Shown one piece after another: positions 52,698 to 62,468 of a stretch of DNA of 64,000 bases. A program made the position numbers and the translations under genes. Position 1 is the stretch's first letter, and each line of letters starts with the position of its first letter. Below the pieces are notes generated by a model. The model was not told the DNA's origin. It ran no database searches and saw only the letters and a program-made list of their open reading frames with translations. Source of the DNA: SAR202 cluster bacterium AC-647-N09_OGT_505m (GTDB taxonomy: Bacteria; Chloroflexota; Dehalococcoidia; UBA2985); the NCBI GenBank assembly GCA_009391225.1, contig VEXC01000003.1, positions 1 to 64,000 of the forward strand. The letters run 5' to 3'.

Positions 52698-52712
52698 AGA
52701 GTTTCCTCTAAC

Positions 52713-54368
52713 CTAAAAGACAACATGCTCCTTATGAATGCCGAAAACACCACGGAGCACATCGCAGATCTCCCCAGTTGTACAGTAGGACTCAACGCAG
52801 GCCAGGATTGCTGGCATAGTATTCTCGGTACCCCGGGCCACTCGACCAAGATTCTCCAGAGTCGCCCCGACCTGGGATACATCGCGGCTGGCCCTCACCC
52901 GTTGGAGTCGGGCTATCTGACGACCGCGTTCCTCCGGATCTATGCGCAGGGTTTCCATTGTCTCTTCTTCGGTGCTCTGGAAAGCGTTGACTCCTACCAC
53001 GGTGCGCTGGCCATCCTCTATCTCCAGCTGGAACTTATAGGCGGCGTCGCTAATCTCCCGCTGCTGGTACCCCTCCTCTATGGAACGTACAGAGCCCCCC
53101 ATCTCTTCGATGTGTGCGATATAGCTCACCGCTGCCCGCTCCAGTTCGTCTGTCAGTTTCTCCACGTAGTAGGAGCCCGCCAGGGGGTCCACAGTATCGG
53201 TCAGTCCACATTCGAAAGCAAGAACCTGCTGAGTGCGGAGTGATAGGGTAACCGACTCCTCTGTGGGCAAAGCCAGAGCTTCATCCTTTGAATTGACGTG
53301 GAGGGACTGGGTTCCACCCAGGATTGCCGCCAGAGCTTGCATACTGGATCGGACAACGTTGTTATCGGGCTGCTGCGCGGTGAGGGTGACACCTGCCGTC
53401 TGGGCATGGAAGCGCATCATCTGAGAGCGAGGGTTCTGGGCATTGAATTTCTCCTTGATGAGACGGGCCCACAGTCGACGCCCAGCCCTGAACTTGGCTA
53501 CTTCCTCTAGGATATTGCTCTGAGCTACGAAGAAGAATGTGATCTGTGGAGCAAAGTCGTCCACGTCAAGTCCGGCGTCCACTGCGGCCTGAACATAGGC
53601 GATGGCATTGGCCAGGGTGAACCCGAGTTCCTGGGCCGCGTTGCAGCCCGCTTCCCTCATATGGTAACCACTGATAGAGATATTGTTCCAGTTCGGTGTC
53701 TCGCTTGCGCAATATGCGAATAGGTCTGTCACCAAACGCATGGAAGGCGCCGCGGGGAAGATGTGTGTGCCGCGGGCGACATACTCCTTGAGTATGTCAT
53801 TTTGGACGGTTCCTCGCAGGTCCTTGGGGTTCACTCCCTGTCTTTTCGCTGCAGCGATATAGTAGGCCATGAGCAGCGAGGCAGTCGCGTTGATGGTCAT
53901 GGATGTCGAGACCTTTGACATATCTATGCCATGGAAAACGGTCTCCATGTCCTCCAAGTGTGAGATGGGCACTCCTACTTTTCCTACCTCACTGTAGGCG
54001 ATGGGGTGATCGGAGTCGTAGCCAGTCTGAGTAGGCAAGTCAAAGGCCATGGATAGCCCATTCTGCCCCTGTTCCAGGATATAGTGGTAGCGATGGTTGG
54101 TCTCCTCCGCCGAGGCGAAACCCGAGTACTGGCGCATGGTCCAGACACGCCCACGGTACATGGTGGGCTGAACGCCCCGGGTGAAAGGGAAGCTGCCGGG
54201 ATAGCCTAGGTCACGACCGTAGTCCTGGTTCGCAACGTCTTCCGGGGTGTAGAGAACGTCAACCTCCATCTCAGAGGTCGTCTCAAAACTTTCCTGGCGT
54301 TCCCGGTTACGCTCTGTAGCGGGCTTCCAGACCTTCTCTTTCCAATCCTGCTTCCCGATACTGGCCAT
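52713..54368 (-). CDS. mcmA1: Methylmalonyl-CoA mutase, catalytic (large) subunit
   Basis: The 551-residue protein matches the N-terminal barrel subunit: FPFTRGVQPTMYRGRVWTMR, QYSGFASAEETN, GQNGLSMAFDLPTQTGYDSD, GTVQNDILKEYVARGTHIFP and FHAQTAGVTLTAQQPDNNVV. The Arg in YVARGT lines up with the arginine that binds the methylmalonyl carboxylate in MCM, favouring that reaction over isobutyryl-CoA mutase, although the RGVQPTMYRGR stretch resembles ICM-type sequences. With the B12 subunit it converts methylmalonyl-CoA to succinyl-CoA. It leads the operon; no meaB-type chaperone gene is present in the window. Confidence 0.94.
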   Translation of the reverse strand: MASIGKQDWKEKVWKPATERNRERQESFETTSEMEVDVLYTPEDVANQDYGRDLGYPGSFPFTRGVQPTMYRGRVWTMRQYSGFASAEETNHRYHYILEQGQNGLSMAFDLPTQTGYDSDHPIAYSEVGKVGVPISHLEDMETVFHGIDMSKVSTSMTINATASLLMAYYIAAAKRQGVNPKDLRGTVQNDILKEYVARGTHIFPAAPSMRLVTDLFAYCASETPNWNNISISGYHMREAGCNAAQELGFTLANAIAYVQAAVDAGLDVDDFAPQITFFFVAQSNILEEVAKFRAGRRLWARLIKEKFNAQNPRSQMMRFHAQTAGVTLTAQQPDNNVVRSSMQALAAILGGTQSLHVNSKDEALALPTEESVTLSLRTQQVLAFECGLTDTVDPLAGSYYVEKLTDELERAAVSYIAHIEEMGGSVRSIEEGYQQREISDAAYKFQLEIEDGQRTVVGVNAFQSTEEETMETLRIDPEERGRQIARLQRVRASRDVSQVGATLENLGRVARGTENTMPAILACVESYCTTGEICDVLRGVFGIHKEHVVF

Positions 54369-54454
54369 AGGGAGCCTCCCAAAAGGGGCTAGGTGCTCGC
54401 CAAGCGAGAGAGAGCGCTAGAAAAAAAGGCGGAGCAACCTGCGGGAACGAGTTC

Positions 54455-54483
54455 AGCATACGAAACGCAGAAATCGCTGTCAA
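54455..54483 (-). promoter_or_regulatory. Promoter of the methylmalonyl-CoA mutase operon
   Basis: TTGACA and TATGCT with 17-base spacing on the minus strand, about 85 bases before the mcmA1 start. No cobalamin riboswitch fits in the leader. Confidence 0.6.
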
Positions 54484-54678
54484 GGTGATAGGACATCCAA
54501 CAAGGGGCTTTGGGGTATAGGCTTCATCACATTTCCAACTATACCAATTAATCTGAAGAGTGTACCTCTTCCACTACCTAGCAAGAGGTCTAAATTGGGG
54601 TCCAACCATTGCACCCATCTAAACCGATAATCAAAAGCCTCTACACAACCCCAACCGCGCCAGTCATCTCGCCAGTGT

Positions 54679-55773
54679 TTAGAGTTGGGGCAACAGCGGT
54701 AACTGCTGCGTCCTTCCCTGGGCGAATGCCCGCGGTTCTTGGAAACCGGTCACACCAACTCCAACCAACCGGAATATACGGCCAGGGAACAGCTCCAGGC
54801 GCAATAGGCCACAAGCCACATACGCAATGACATCTTCATCTGAAGTTGGATCTGATATAGTCCTCTGGCGATTCAGAGTTGTAAAATCGGCTAGACGGAG
54901 CTTGATGAAAATGGTTTTCCCAGTCGCTCCGCTCCGTTGAAGCCGTGAGGCCACTCCACGAGCAAGATGACGTACTCTCTCCACAAGCTCCTCCTCCTCC
55001 CACACGTCCCGAGACATGGTTAACTCCGCGCTTATCGACTTGGCCTCTCGATGGGGCGTCACCTGGCCGTGGTCTATTCCCAGGGCACGTTCCTTGAGCT
55101 CAGGGCCACGCTTGCCAAGGGTATGCCGGAGCCACTGGTCGTTACTGGCGCTCAAGTGACCCACGGTAGTGATTCCGTGACCGCGAAACACCTCCGCGGT
55201 CTTGGGCCCCACACCCCAGAGAACACCCACTTCCAGTGGAGCCAGAAAAGTCTGTTCTTCCCCTGGTGTTATCAAGAGTAGCCCGTCCGGTTTTGCGAGT
55301 TGAGAGGAGACCTTGGCCACAGTTTTGGACCTGCCCCCCCCAATACTCACTACCAGACCTATCTCGTCCTTGACCTTGATCCTGAGACCCCTGGCCACAC
55401 TGTCCACCCTCTCCAACCCGACCTCTGCGCTGATGTCCAGGTACGCCTCGTCCAGCGAGAGAGGCTCCACCAGTGGTGTAAGCTCCAGGAAGATTTCCAT
55501 CACCTGTCGTGATATTTCATGGTATCGATCAAAGCGAGGGGACACTCGCACAAGCTGCGAGCAAAGCCTCATCGCGGTCCGCATAGGCATAGCCGAATGG
55601 ATGCCGTATGTTCTGGCCTCATAGGAAGCCGCAGCCACAACACCACGTCCCTCTGGTGGGCCTCCCACCACCAAGGGCTGCCCTCGGTACCATGGGTTGT
55701 CCAATTGCTCCACTGAGGCATAGAAGGCATCTAGGTCAGCATGGAGAATATATCGCCAATCATGTGGGTTCAT
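54679..55773 (-). CDS. dinB: DNA polymerase IV (Y family)
   Basis: The 364-residue Y-family polymerase has ILHADLDAFYASVEQ (first catalytic Asp), the YEARTYGIHSAMPM finger, EPLSLDEAYLDIS (second catalytic Asp-Glu), VVSIGGGRSKTVAKVSSQL, a helix-hairpin-helix VLWGVGPKTAEVFRGHGI and the little-finger domain (about 235-345). The C-terminal QLPLLPQL end resembles a beta-clamp binding peptide. It performs error-prone translesion synthesis. Some motif residues differ from E. coli DinB, as GGGRSKT in place of GIAxNKx. The neighbouring mutase operon has its own promoter. No LexA-type operator is evident. Confidence 0.95.
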   Translation of the reverse strand: MNPHDWRYILHADLDAFYASVEQLDNPWYRGQPLVVGGPPEGRGVVAAASYEARTYGIHSAMPMRTAMRLCSQLVRVSPRFDRYHEISRQVMEIFLELTPLVEPLSLDEAYLDISAEVGLERVDSVARGLRIKVKDEIGLVVSIGGGRSKTVAKVSSQLAKPDGLLLITPGEEQTFLAPLEVGVLWGVGPKTAEVFRGHGITTVGHLSASNDQWLRHTLGKRGPELKERALGIDHGQVTPHREAKSISAELTMSRDVWEEEELVERVRHLARGVASRLQRSGATGKTIFIKLRLADFTTLNRQRTISDPTSDEDVIAYVACGLLRLELFPGRIFRLVGVGVTGFQEPRAFAQGRTQQLPLLPQL

Positions 55774-56096
55774 GAGGCTATTTTACTCCCAATGCCATAC
55801 GAGAAGAGGCTTCGGTTTGAGAAGATGGGCCGCTGTTTTCAGACCTCTTGGTTTTGAAGTAAGCCTGTGCAGGTTTGAGTAACTGGCCTTGTGAATGTCG
55901 CGTCCACATCTCTTAATCGACCTATTAGGGCTACCAACGTACGTTTTTTCAGTATACATCGATACCGATTAGTCATGAAACACATGCTGAAAGGGTGAAC
56001 CTTTTACCTTAGGTAATCAATTGATGTTGGCTCCTATGTTCTGAGTGCCAACCTGGAGCAGCATCTATATTATCTGAACAACGGCGGAATCTATGC
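55774..56096. other. Intergenic stretch, no gene seen
   Basis: About 320 bases between the dinB start and a decayed response regulator. Nothing recognisable. Confidence 0.4.
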
Positions 56097-56546
56097 ATGT
56101 CCTATTGGGTAAATGCGATTCTGGAGTGGTTTCGATGCTGTCTCTGTGTTTCGGATATGCGCTGGCCTGGGACTCGTGTCTTGCATGCGAAGCCAGGTGA
56201 GTATGGGATTGAAATGACCCGGGCGCGGAGCTCGGATATCGTCATTCTTGACCTAGCGTTACAGAATATGGACGGCTTTGATGTATGTGTTCAAATCCAG
56301 AGTTCCTCTGACGTACATATAGCGATGCTCACAGTAGAGGACACTCTGGATGAGACTATGAAGGGGCTAGACCTCGGTGCAGGTGGCTACCTAACCATGC
56401 CATTCAGGTCGGTTGACTTTCTGGCGATGGACAGCACTCTCCTTCGTCTCTCACATATGTCCCATCCACAAGACAAATTAATATTGGAAACTTGGAAATC
56501 CCACAGGCCAGGTTGCGAGGCCCTGCTTCGTAGGGCCCCGCAGTGA
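56097..56546 (+). pseudogene. Degenerate response-regulator receiver domain
   Basis: The 149-residue frame contains a receiver-like core: SSDIVILDLALQNMDGFDV with the phosphoacceptor Asp, IAMLTVEDTLDETMKGLDLG with the signalling Thr, then AGGYLTMPF, where the invariant lysine (YLTKPF) is replaced by methionine. The N-terminal acidic pair is missing, the first ~45 residues do not resemble a receiver, and no output domain follows. It has no ribosome site. I read it as a decayed two-component gene; no kinase lies nearby. Confidence 0.55.
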
Positions 56547-56582
56547 CAATGGCCCAATTCTGAGGCACACTACTAGGGTCGG

Positions 56583-57599
56583 TCAGCCATGCACCTGAGC
56601 CATTAGGTCCGTCATGAGAGAGGCGATGAAACGCACTCCAGCTATGGTGCGGGAGTATTCCATTCTGGTCGGCCCCAACGCACTTATGGATCCCAGACCA
56701 CCTCCTGGTAAGCCATACTGACATACAATCATACTAAGAGGGTGCAGAAAAGTAACACGGTTCTCCCCGCCGATTATGACTTTCATATGTCCCCACTCCG
56801 GCGCCTCAGCCAAGACCATCTTCGGAAGCTCTTTGTCCTCCAGCACCTCGACCATCTCTCTGGCCTTGCTTCCCTCGGAGAACTCAGGTTGACTGAGAAG
56901 GTGTTGCAGTCCCTCGACGTAGTGATCGTTGTAGAGCGCTCGGTCTTCGGTCTCCATGATGTCCAGAATCATGTCGGTAACAGTGCGCTGTAAGGGGGAA
57001 ACATCCATTGGCTTGCTCAGAATCTCTCGACGGCTCAGGCCGCTGAAGGAGTCGTTCAACCTATTTCCCATCATCTGGAGGTCATCGCTGGTGAGGGGTT
57101 CAGTAAGGGGCACGAGTTGCTTCCTCAGCTTGACTTCCTGGAGAACCACAATGAGGAATGCCAAGGACTCCTGAATCTGCACCAAGTTTACGCGAATAAG
57201 GCGAGATTCTGGCTCCCTGGGATATGTAACCAGAGCAGCATTGTTTACCAGCTGCGCCAACGCCGTCGCTGCCAGCCGCGTCCAACCATCAATGTCTCGT
57301 CCAGCTCTGGTAAACTGGTAGCGAACGGTGTGCTGAGACTCTGAAGGAAGCTCCTCCCATTGCGAAAGAGTCTCAACGTAAAAGCGATATCCCTTGTCCG
57401 AAGGCACAGCTCCCGCGGAATGATGGGGTCTGGTGATATAGCCCTCGAACTCCAAATGAGCCATCTCGTTGCGCACAGTGGCCGAGCTAAGGCCCGGGGA
57501 ATGCTTTTTTGCGACGGTCTCAGATGCTACTGGGCTAGCTGACCCAATGTACTCTCCGACAACGGTCTTTAGCAGATCTGTTTTTCTTTGAGTGAGCAT
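56583..57599 (-). CDS. hrcA: Heat-inducible transcription repressor HrcA
   Basis: The 338-residue protein has an N-terminal winged helix (TQRKTDLLKTVVGEYIGSAS, SSATVRNEMAHLEFEGYITR), the HHSAGAVPSDKGYRFYV motif, a central GAF-like domain and the C-terminal IIGGENR / GSISALGPTRMEYSR signature. HrcA represses groE and dnaK operons by binding CIRCE elements. No dnaK, dnaJ or grpE gene follows here, and I found no CIRCE palindrome in the window, so it acts elsewhere. Divergent from bioY, from which it is separated by 224 bases. Confidence 0.96.
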   Translation of the reverse strand: MLTQRKTDLLKTVVGEYIGSASPVASETVAKKHSPGLSSATVRNEMAHLEFEGYITRPHHSAGAVPSDKGYRFYVETLSQWEELPSESQHTVRYQFTRAGRDIDGWTRLAATALAQLVNNAALVTYPREPESRLIRVNLVQIQESLAFLIVVLQEVKLRKQLVPLTEPLTSDDLQMMGNRLNDSFSGLSRREILSKPMDVSPLQRTVTDMILDIMETEDRALYNDHYVEGLQHLLSQPEFSEGSKAREMVEVLEDKELPKMVLAEAPEWGHMKVIIGGENRVTFLHPLSMIVCQYGLPGGGLGSISALGPTRMEYSRTIAGVRFIASLMTDLMAQVHG

Positions 57600-57754
57600 C
57601 TTGTCCCGTCACCTAGGTTCTATTTCTGGAGATGCATCTACAAGTACTCTGGCTGAAATTTACCATCGGACTACAAAAGGTGTCAAGGCAAAATATCAGC
57701 CATATTTGGTGAAAACCCACGTCGCCATCTGGCTATATGTGCGAGACCAATATA

Positions 57755-57783
57755 TTGACCCCGTGGTAAGCGCTTGTTATACT
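57755..57783 (+). promoter_or_regulatory. Promoter of bioY
   Basis: TTGACC and TATACT with 17-base spacing, about 40 bases before the bioY GTG start. No BirA-type operator recognised. Confidence 0.6.
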
Positions 57784-57823
57784 TCGCCAAGTCGACAATA
57801 CTTTCACAATTTGGAGTTAGACA

Positions 57824-58561
57824 GTGCAAGCACAATCAACAGCTAGAGCTGCTACTCTCGCCGACGCAGTATTACCCCGCAGTGGCCTGTTAGTAGATGC
57901 AGCGTTGGTTGTGGGATTCGCGTTCTTCACCGCGGTCATGGCGCAGATCGCCATACGGTTTCCTGGTACAACGATTCCCATAACCGGCCAGACCCTTGCA
58001 ATTCTAGTCACAGGCGGTGCCCTGGGAAGCAAACGAGGTGCCCTGAGCATGCTGGTCTATATGTTGATGGGCATGTTTTTGCTGCCTGTGTATGCACCTT
58101 CAGGAAGCCTGCTAAATCAAGAGACGATTCATTTTATTCTTCCGTGGGCTGGCACAGGCGGGCAGATATGGGATATGTCCCATGTGGTTGTCTGGGACAT
58201 GTCCAGCGGAGGATATATAGTGGGCTTTATTCTTGGTGCCTACCTGGTTGGCCTGTTGGCTGAGCGTGGCTGGGACCGCCATGCCAAGGTGTCCTTGGCC
58301 ATGGTGGTTGGCAACCTCAGCATATACCTTGTCGGACTTCCTTGGCTTGCGTGGTTCATCGCCTTCTCAACAATTCCTGGGTTGGAACTAACATACTACG
58401 ATGCCATTGTGGGCAACGATGTTCTTGACAAGACCCTCAAGGGCGGCCTCTATCCCTTTATTGGAGGAGACGCCCTCAAGCTGCTGGTGGCAAGCATGGT
58501 GTTGCCTGGGGCCTGGGAATTCGTGCGCCACTTCCGGGCAGATGGAACTCAGCGCAAGTAG
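57824..58561 (+). CDS. bioY: BioY-family biotin transporter S component
   Basis: The 245-residue membrane protein resembles BioY: a helix with ALVVGFAFFTAVMAQIAI, FPGTTIPITGQTLAILVTG (the BioY substrate loop), ALGSKRGALSMLVYMLMG, then PFIGGDALKLLVASMV near the C-terminus. It takes up biotin alone or with an ECF module. It is longer than usual (about 190 residues): a ~35-residue insertion at about 100-135 holds ILPWAGTGGQIWDMS and a second WDMSSGG, between helices three and four. Start is GTG, with TTGGAG eight bases upstream. Biotin is needed for propionyl-CoA carboxylase, which would feed the mutase operon nearby. Confidence 0.85.
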   Translation: MQAQSTARAATLADAVLPRSGLLVDAALVVGFAFFTAVMAQIAIRFPGTTIPITGQTLAILVTGGALGSKRGALSMLVYMLMGMFLLPVYAPSGSLLNQETIHFILPWAGTGGQIWDMSHVVVWDMSSGGYIVGFILGAYLVGLLAERGWDRHAKVSLAMVVGNLSIYLVGLPWLAWFIAFSTIPGLELTYYDAIVGNDVLDKTLKGGLYPFIGGDALKLLVASMVLPGAWEFVRHFRADGTQRK

Positions 58562-58611
58562 ACAGAGTATACTCTCCCTACGCAACCATGCCAGGTCCCC
58601 GACATTCTCCC

Positions 58612-58881
58612 TCTGTTGGAAGCACGACTCTTATAGTGTGATCCTAAGGGCCATAGGCTCTCAGATCTTCAATCCGGCATCCTGAGGGACTCAGCATCCA
58701 GTTTGGTATCCTCTGACCACGCATACCCGCTCCTCTACCCTCGATAAAACGATGCGGTATTGTCCTCGAGACCCCCGGGCTGCTGGAAGCCCAATCCCTA
58801 TAGTGCCATACTAAAAGCATAGGCCCCATACCTTGGATCCGGTTTCCTTAGGGATTCAACATCACAGTTTGGCATTCTCTG
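58612..58881 (+). repeat. Diverged tandem repeat, two units of about 168 bases
   Basis: Unit A 58612-58715 and unit B 58780-58881 share GGAAGC, CTATAGTG-type, CATAGGC, ATCCGG, GGGA-TCA-CATC and CAGTTTGG-AT-CTCTG blocks in order. The remaining bases to 59362 contain no gene or structure I can support. Confidence 0.6.
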
Positions 58882-59362
58882 TACAGGCATGCTGGATCCT
58901 TTCCACAATCACCGATACCGTATTCAGGTCGCCATATCCTCCCCTTGGTGGATGCCCCATTACCCTTGCTGTCTCTCTAAGGGGAGGTAGCCCTCGCATT
59001 TGGAGAGCGGACTCCCTCGCACTCCCCCAACCCGAGCTATGACAATACATATTACAATCAGATAGCGAGACACCCTAGATGGAAAGAAGAACCACTGGCA
59101 AACTGCTCTTCTCAAAGCCATAGGTGTTAGATTGCCGACCCCCGGCGACCAATCCCAGTTCTGGGCTAATGAGCTCCACGAACTTACTCCGGAATAAGCA
59201 TGGCCCCAGCTCATCAGAATACCCATCTCTTCCTGACCCCGACTTAGGTACAGTTCATCTCTCGGGCTGTTTTCGGGAATTGGAAGGAATAGTTGCGCGA
59301 GGCTTCGTCTGTCCTCTCCTCACTATTCTCAATCTCTCCTTGGCACAGCAGCCCACAAAAAG

Positions 59363-59394
59363 GAGCCGCCCTCCCGGCTTGGGGAGGGCGGCTC
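59363..59394 (-). terminator. Rho-independent terminator of the surface protein gene
   Basis: A 13-bp GC stem GAGCCGCCCTCCC with its exact complement, followed on the minus strand by CTTTTTG, 33 bases beyond the stop codon. Confidence 0.85.
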
Positions 59395-59426
59395 TTTGCC
59401 TATTCTATTTCCAATCGGCTAGCCTG

Positions 59427-62400
59427 TTACGGTGTCAGTGTTCCGTCCTGGCTCACGTAAACCAGGTAGCCTGTGCCTTCTGTAGCCTCTGTATCACCAG
59501 TCAAGGAACCATCCGGCCTGATGACTCCCCATCCAGTGCCCGGGGTTGGGTCGAATGTGTAGGCCACGGTCCAACTGATGCTATTAAGGTACCCATCGAT
59601 GTCATCTTGCGTTGCGCCGGAGATCGACCAGTAGCCTATGGCGTTGAAGCCCTGTCTCACTGCCAAGGTTGGGGGCAGCATCATGGTGGGCTGCTCAATG
59701 AGCATCTTAGCCGAAGTACTGGCCGTGGCCGTGATGAAGTAGGCCTTACCGGGCTCGAGGCTGGTGATGTCTCCGGTAAACAGGCTGGTCTCGGCGTCCA
59801 GCGTGGAGGTCAGCCAGGGGTTCCCGCCAGCGAGATCCACTGACCGATCATATGTGGACACCGAGGTCACGGGTAGACCCGAGAGGAGGACGTTGAGGCT
59901 GGCCCCATCACCTACTATCGAGCCAGGTATGGACACCAGGTTCACGCCAGGCTTCAAGGACAGTGTTTTCGCCGTTCGAGCGACCACTGTGAAGTTAGAG
60001 TTCACGGTAACACTGTTCCCAGCGGAGTCGGCCGCCGTGAGGCTGATATTGTACGCCCCAGGTGTCAGGTCCTGTGCCAAGGTGAATGCCTTGTTATCGC
60101 TGCTGAAGAGGTCACCCACTGCAGTGGTCTGGTCGGCCCCGTCCACGATCTTCAATGTCATGGCCGATACGGTCACTGTTTTGTAACTGTCTCCAGTGTA
60201 CTCATCTTCGTCGAATGTAGAGACGAGCCAGATAGCGCCTTCTTCTTGATTGGTAGTGGCAAGGGCATTACCGGAAGCGTCCGTGAAGACCGCCGTCGGG
60301 GCCGCATCGTCCACTTGGAAGGTCACTAGGTCTTTGGCGGGAAGGTCATCCCCGACTATCGAAGTTATGTTTGCTGTATCAATACCGGTCACCACCACAT
60401 ACTGCTTGCTGAACCCACCTGTCGGGTTAGTGAACTTGGCCGTCCACGTAGTGGTTCCTGTCTGGGTCACAGTTTGTGCTGCTGCGCCAGTAACCGTCGC
60501 GGCCTCTGGCTCAGTGGTTGTGGTACTGATGGTTGGCGCCAGTCCCAATGCTTCGCTAGATTCCACCGTTACGGTCACGGACTTCTCTGCCAAGGCGGCA
60601 TCGGAAGTAACTGTTAGCACCGCGGCCAGGTCATCTATGGCAGTGATGCCAGAGGTACCTGTCAATGTTGCAACTGAGTTGCCAGCTTCGTCCTTGAGCC
60701 CTGCGGTGGATAGTTCCACCTTAGGCTTGGCATCGGTTGCCTGGTCTGCAGCCATGGTCAAGACCACGTACAGACCGGTGTCGTCTATTGCAGCGCTAGA
60801 TGGGCTCGTGCCGCCCACTTTCCAATCTGAAGCGGACAGGGTGGCGGGATCCAGAGGCGCCGTTCCGGAGCCAGCATCGAATCTCACGTGCACGTTCTTC
60901 CTGCTGGTATCGTGCTCACCGAAGGTAACGGTGGTCGTGGTACCGCTGGTTGCCGTTGTCAGTTTTCCGCCGGTTTTCACATTGGCTGCTATGATTGTCG
61001 GAGCCGCAGTGTCAACGCTCACTTTGAACGGTTTGGCGGGCTCGGTTGTTTCGGCAGCCGGATCGCCAGCTCCCTTGACAGCGCTGGTCCCACTGACTAC
61101 AGGCACATTACCCACTTTGTCCTTGGCCGGTACCCACCAACTGGTGAGGCCCTGACTGGTCAAGGTCTTGGAGTAGCTTACCTGGAGCGAGTTTGTTCCT
61201 ACGAGAAGCGGCGTTAGCGCTGGGCTAGAGGTGCCCCCGATCACTATGTTGTCTACGTCCGTGGCGGTGATGCCAGAGGCCTTACCGTCAGCGGATGCCT
61301 CATCTGTCACAGTGACGATGAATGTAAGGGCCGATACGTTAGTGAAAGAAGCATCGGTTGGCCCAGTCAGCGCAATGATCGGGGCCTTCAGGTCGGCTCT
61401 CGCCGTGGCCGTCTTGCTGGCTACTGGGTCCTCGTCGTTGTACGTAAAGGTCAGGAGTGCCCCATCGGTGACATACACCTTCTTGGGTGTGCCAGTGTTG
61501 TGATCACCCAGAGTGGAAGTAAGCTGAGCAGTGGTAGTGAAGATGCCGCTGCTGGGTGTGGTCTCAGTAAGTGTGAGAGGGACAGACACAGCGGTCTGCG
61601 AGCTGCTGACCAGCGTGGTCCTACCTGTAACGGTGTCTGTCTGGTTGTAACTGTAGCGAGCCACCACGGTACCCAACTCCTGCAGCTGGATGCTGAAGGT
61701 ACCTGCGAAGGTGGCATTAGCATCCACCGTAAGAGTTACGGTGCCAGCCTTCCAGAATGTGGTTGAGTCTAGGTTAGCATCTGCGATGGTCGCTGAACTA
61801 TTGAGTGTCTCGGTACTGCCAGCGGTCTCTACCAACGTGGTAGCGTTAACCGCCGTTCCGTTTATCACTATGCCGGCGGTCTCTAAGCCACCAGCAGTTA
61901 CGCCTGCAGCATTGGTAATAACCGCCCGAACCCTGGCGTAGTTGCTGAGGGCGTTATCGGTTGTTCCGGCAGTCACGTCCGCAGTTACTGCAACCGCAGC
62001 TGTGTGCAGATTCTGATGGACGGTGCTGCCTAGCGCAGCTGCCAGCACCACGGCGCCTGTCGCTGCCGAGGTACCGGTGGAGATAAACCCACTCTGCGCG
62101 CCCTGAAGTGCCCTCATAAGCACGCCGTCCGGGATATCGTCATTATTAGCGTCTTCTAGATAAGTATGGTTCATCTGGTACGTGGTACCGCCAGCCACAC
62201 CCACCAAGGTGCACTTGAAAGCGACCAGGGTGCCTGAGGTACAGGCGCCGGTCAAGTCGTTGAGGACGTTCTTGTCAGCGTCGGTCACCGAAACCGTAGC
62301 GGTGTCGAAACCGGTGTTGGTGGAGTACCACCTCACGCTGTCTGTCGTCACTCCTCCACTTAGGGATATCGTGCCCGCCGTAGCACCCATAACAGGCACA

Positions 62401-62468
62401 ACGGACATCAACGAGACAAGAATCCCCAAAACTCCCAGGATTGCGATGAATCTACCTCTGGTTTTCAC
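59427..62468 (-). CDS. Large secreted surface protein, S-layer-like
   Basis: The 1013-residue protein has a signal peptide (KTRGRF, a hydrophobic helix to about 22, cleavage near VMGATAG), then a Thr/Ser/Ala/Val-rich beta-structured body. Repeated Ig-like elements include DSVRWYSTNTGFDTATVSV, FIVTVTDEASADGK, VSVDTAAPTIIAANV and VDDAAPTAVFTDASG. The last ~180 residues (LKPGVNLVSIPG, RQGFNAIGYWSI, GTGYLVYVSQDG) look like a separate terminal domain. Only two cysteines, no lysine-rich or LPxTG anchor, no terminal helix. The strong promoter, ~170-base leader, GTG start with AAGGGGGG and GC-rich terminator suit an abundant single-gene product, so an S-layer subunit is my inference. Confidence 0.8.
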   Translation of the reverse strand: MKTRGRFIAILGVLGILVSLMSVVPVMGATAGTISLSGGVTTDSVRWYSTNTGFDTATVSVTDADKNVLNDLTGACTSGTLVAFKCTLVGVAGGTTYQMNHTYLEDANNDDIPDGVLMRALQGAQSGFISTGTSAATGAVVLAAALGSTVHQNLHTAAVAVTADVTAGTTDNALSNYARVRAVITNAAGVTAGGLETAGIVINGTAVNATTLVETAGSTETLNSSATIADANLDSTTFWKAGTVTLTVDANATFAGTFSIQLQELGTVVARYSYNQTDTVTGRTTLVSSSQTAVSVPLTLTETTPSSGIFTTTAQLTSTLGDHNTGTPKKVYVTDGALLTFTYNDEDPVASKTATARADLKAPIIALTGPTDASFTNVSALTFIVTVTDEASADGKASGITATDVDNIVIGGTSSPALTPLLVGTNSLQVSYSKTLTSQGLTSWWVPAKDKVGNVPVVSGTSAVKGAGDPAAETTEPAKPFKVSVDTAAPTIIAANVKTGGKLTTATSGTTTTVTFGEHDTSRKNVHVRFDAGSGTAPLDPATLSASDWKVGGTSPSSAAIDDTGLYVVLTMAADQATDAKPKVELSTAGLKDEAGNSVATLTGTSGITAIDDLAAVLTVTSDAALAEKSVTVTVESSEALGLAPTISTTTTEPEAATVTGAAAQTVTQTGTTTWTAKFTNPTGGFSKQYVVVTGIDTANITSIVGDDLPAKDLVTFQVDDAAPTAVFTDASGNALATTNQEEGAIWLVSTFDEDEYTGDSYKTVTVSAMTLKIVDGADQTTAVGDLFSSDNKAFTLAQDLTPGAYNISLTAADSAGNSVTVNSNFTVVARTAKTLSLKPGVNLVSIPGSIVGDGASLNVLLSGLPVTSVSTYDRSVDLAGGNPWLTSTLDAETSLFTGDITSLEPGKAYFITATASTSAKMLIEQPTMMLPPTLAVRQGFNAIGYWSISGATQDDIDGYLNSISWTVAYTFDPTPGTGWGVIRPDGSLTGDTEATEGTGYLVYVSQDGTLTP

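Noticed and set aside
54369..54678. Cobalamin riboswitch upstream of the mutase operon
   Set aside because: No B12-box-like sequence, and the leader from the mapped promoter is only about 80 bases.
57600..57823. CIRCE operator near hrcA
   Set aside because: No TTAGCACTC/GAGTGCTAA inverted repeat is present between hrcA and bioY.
60250..61155. 301-codon open frame antisense to the surface protein gene
   Set aside because: The low-complexity Thr/Val/Ala codon pattern of the real gene leaves the opposite strand open; the product is equally repetitive and lacks a ribosome site.
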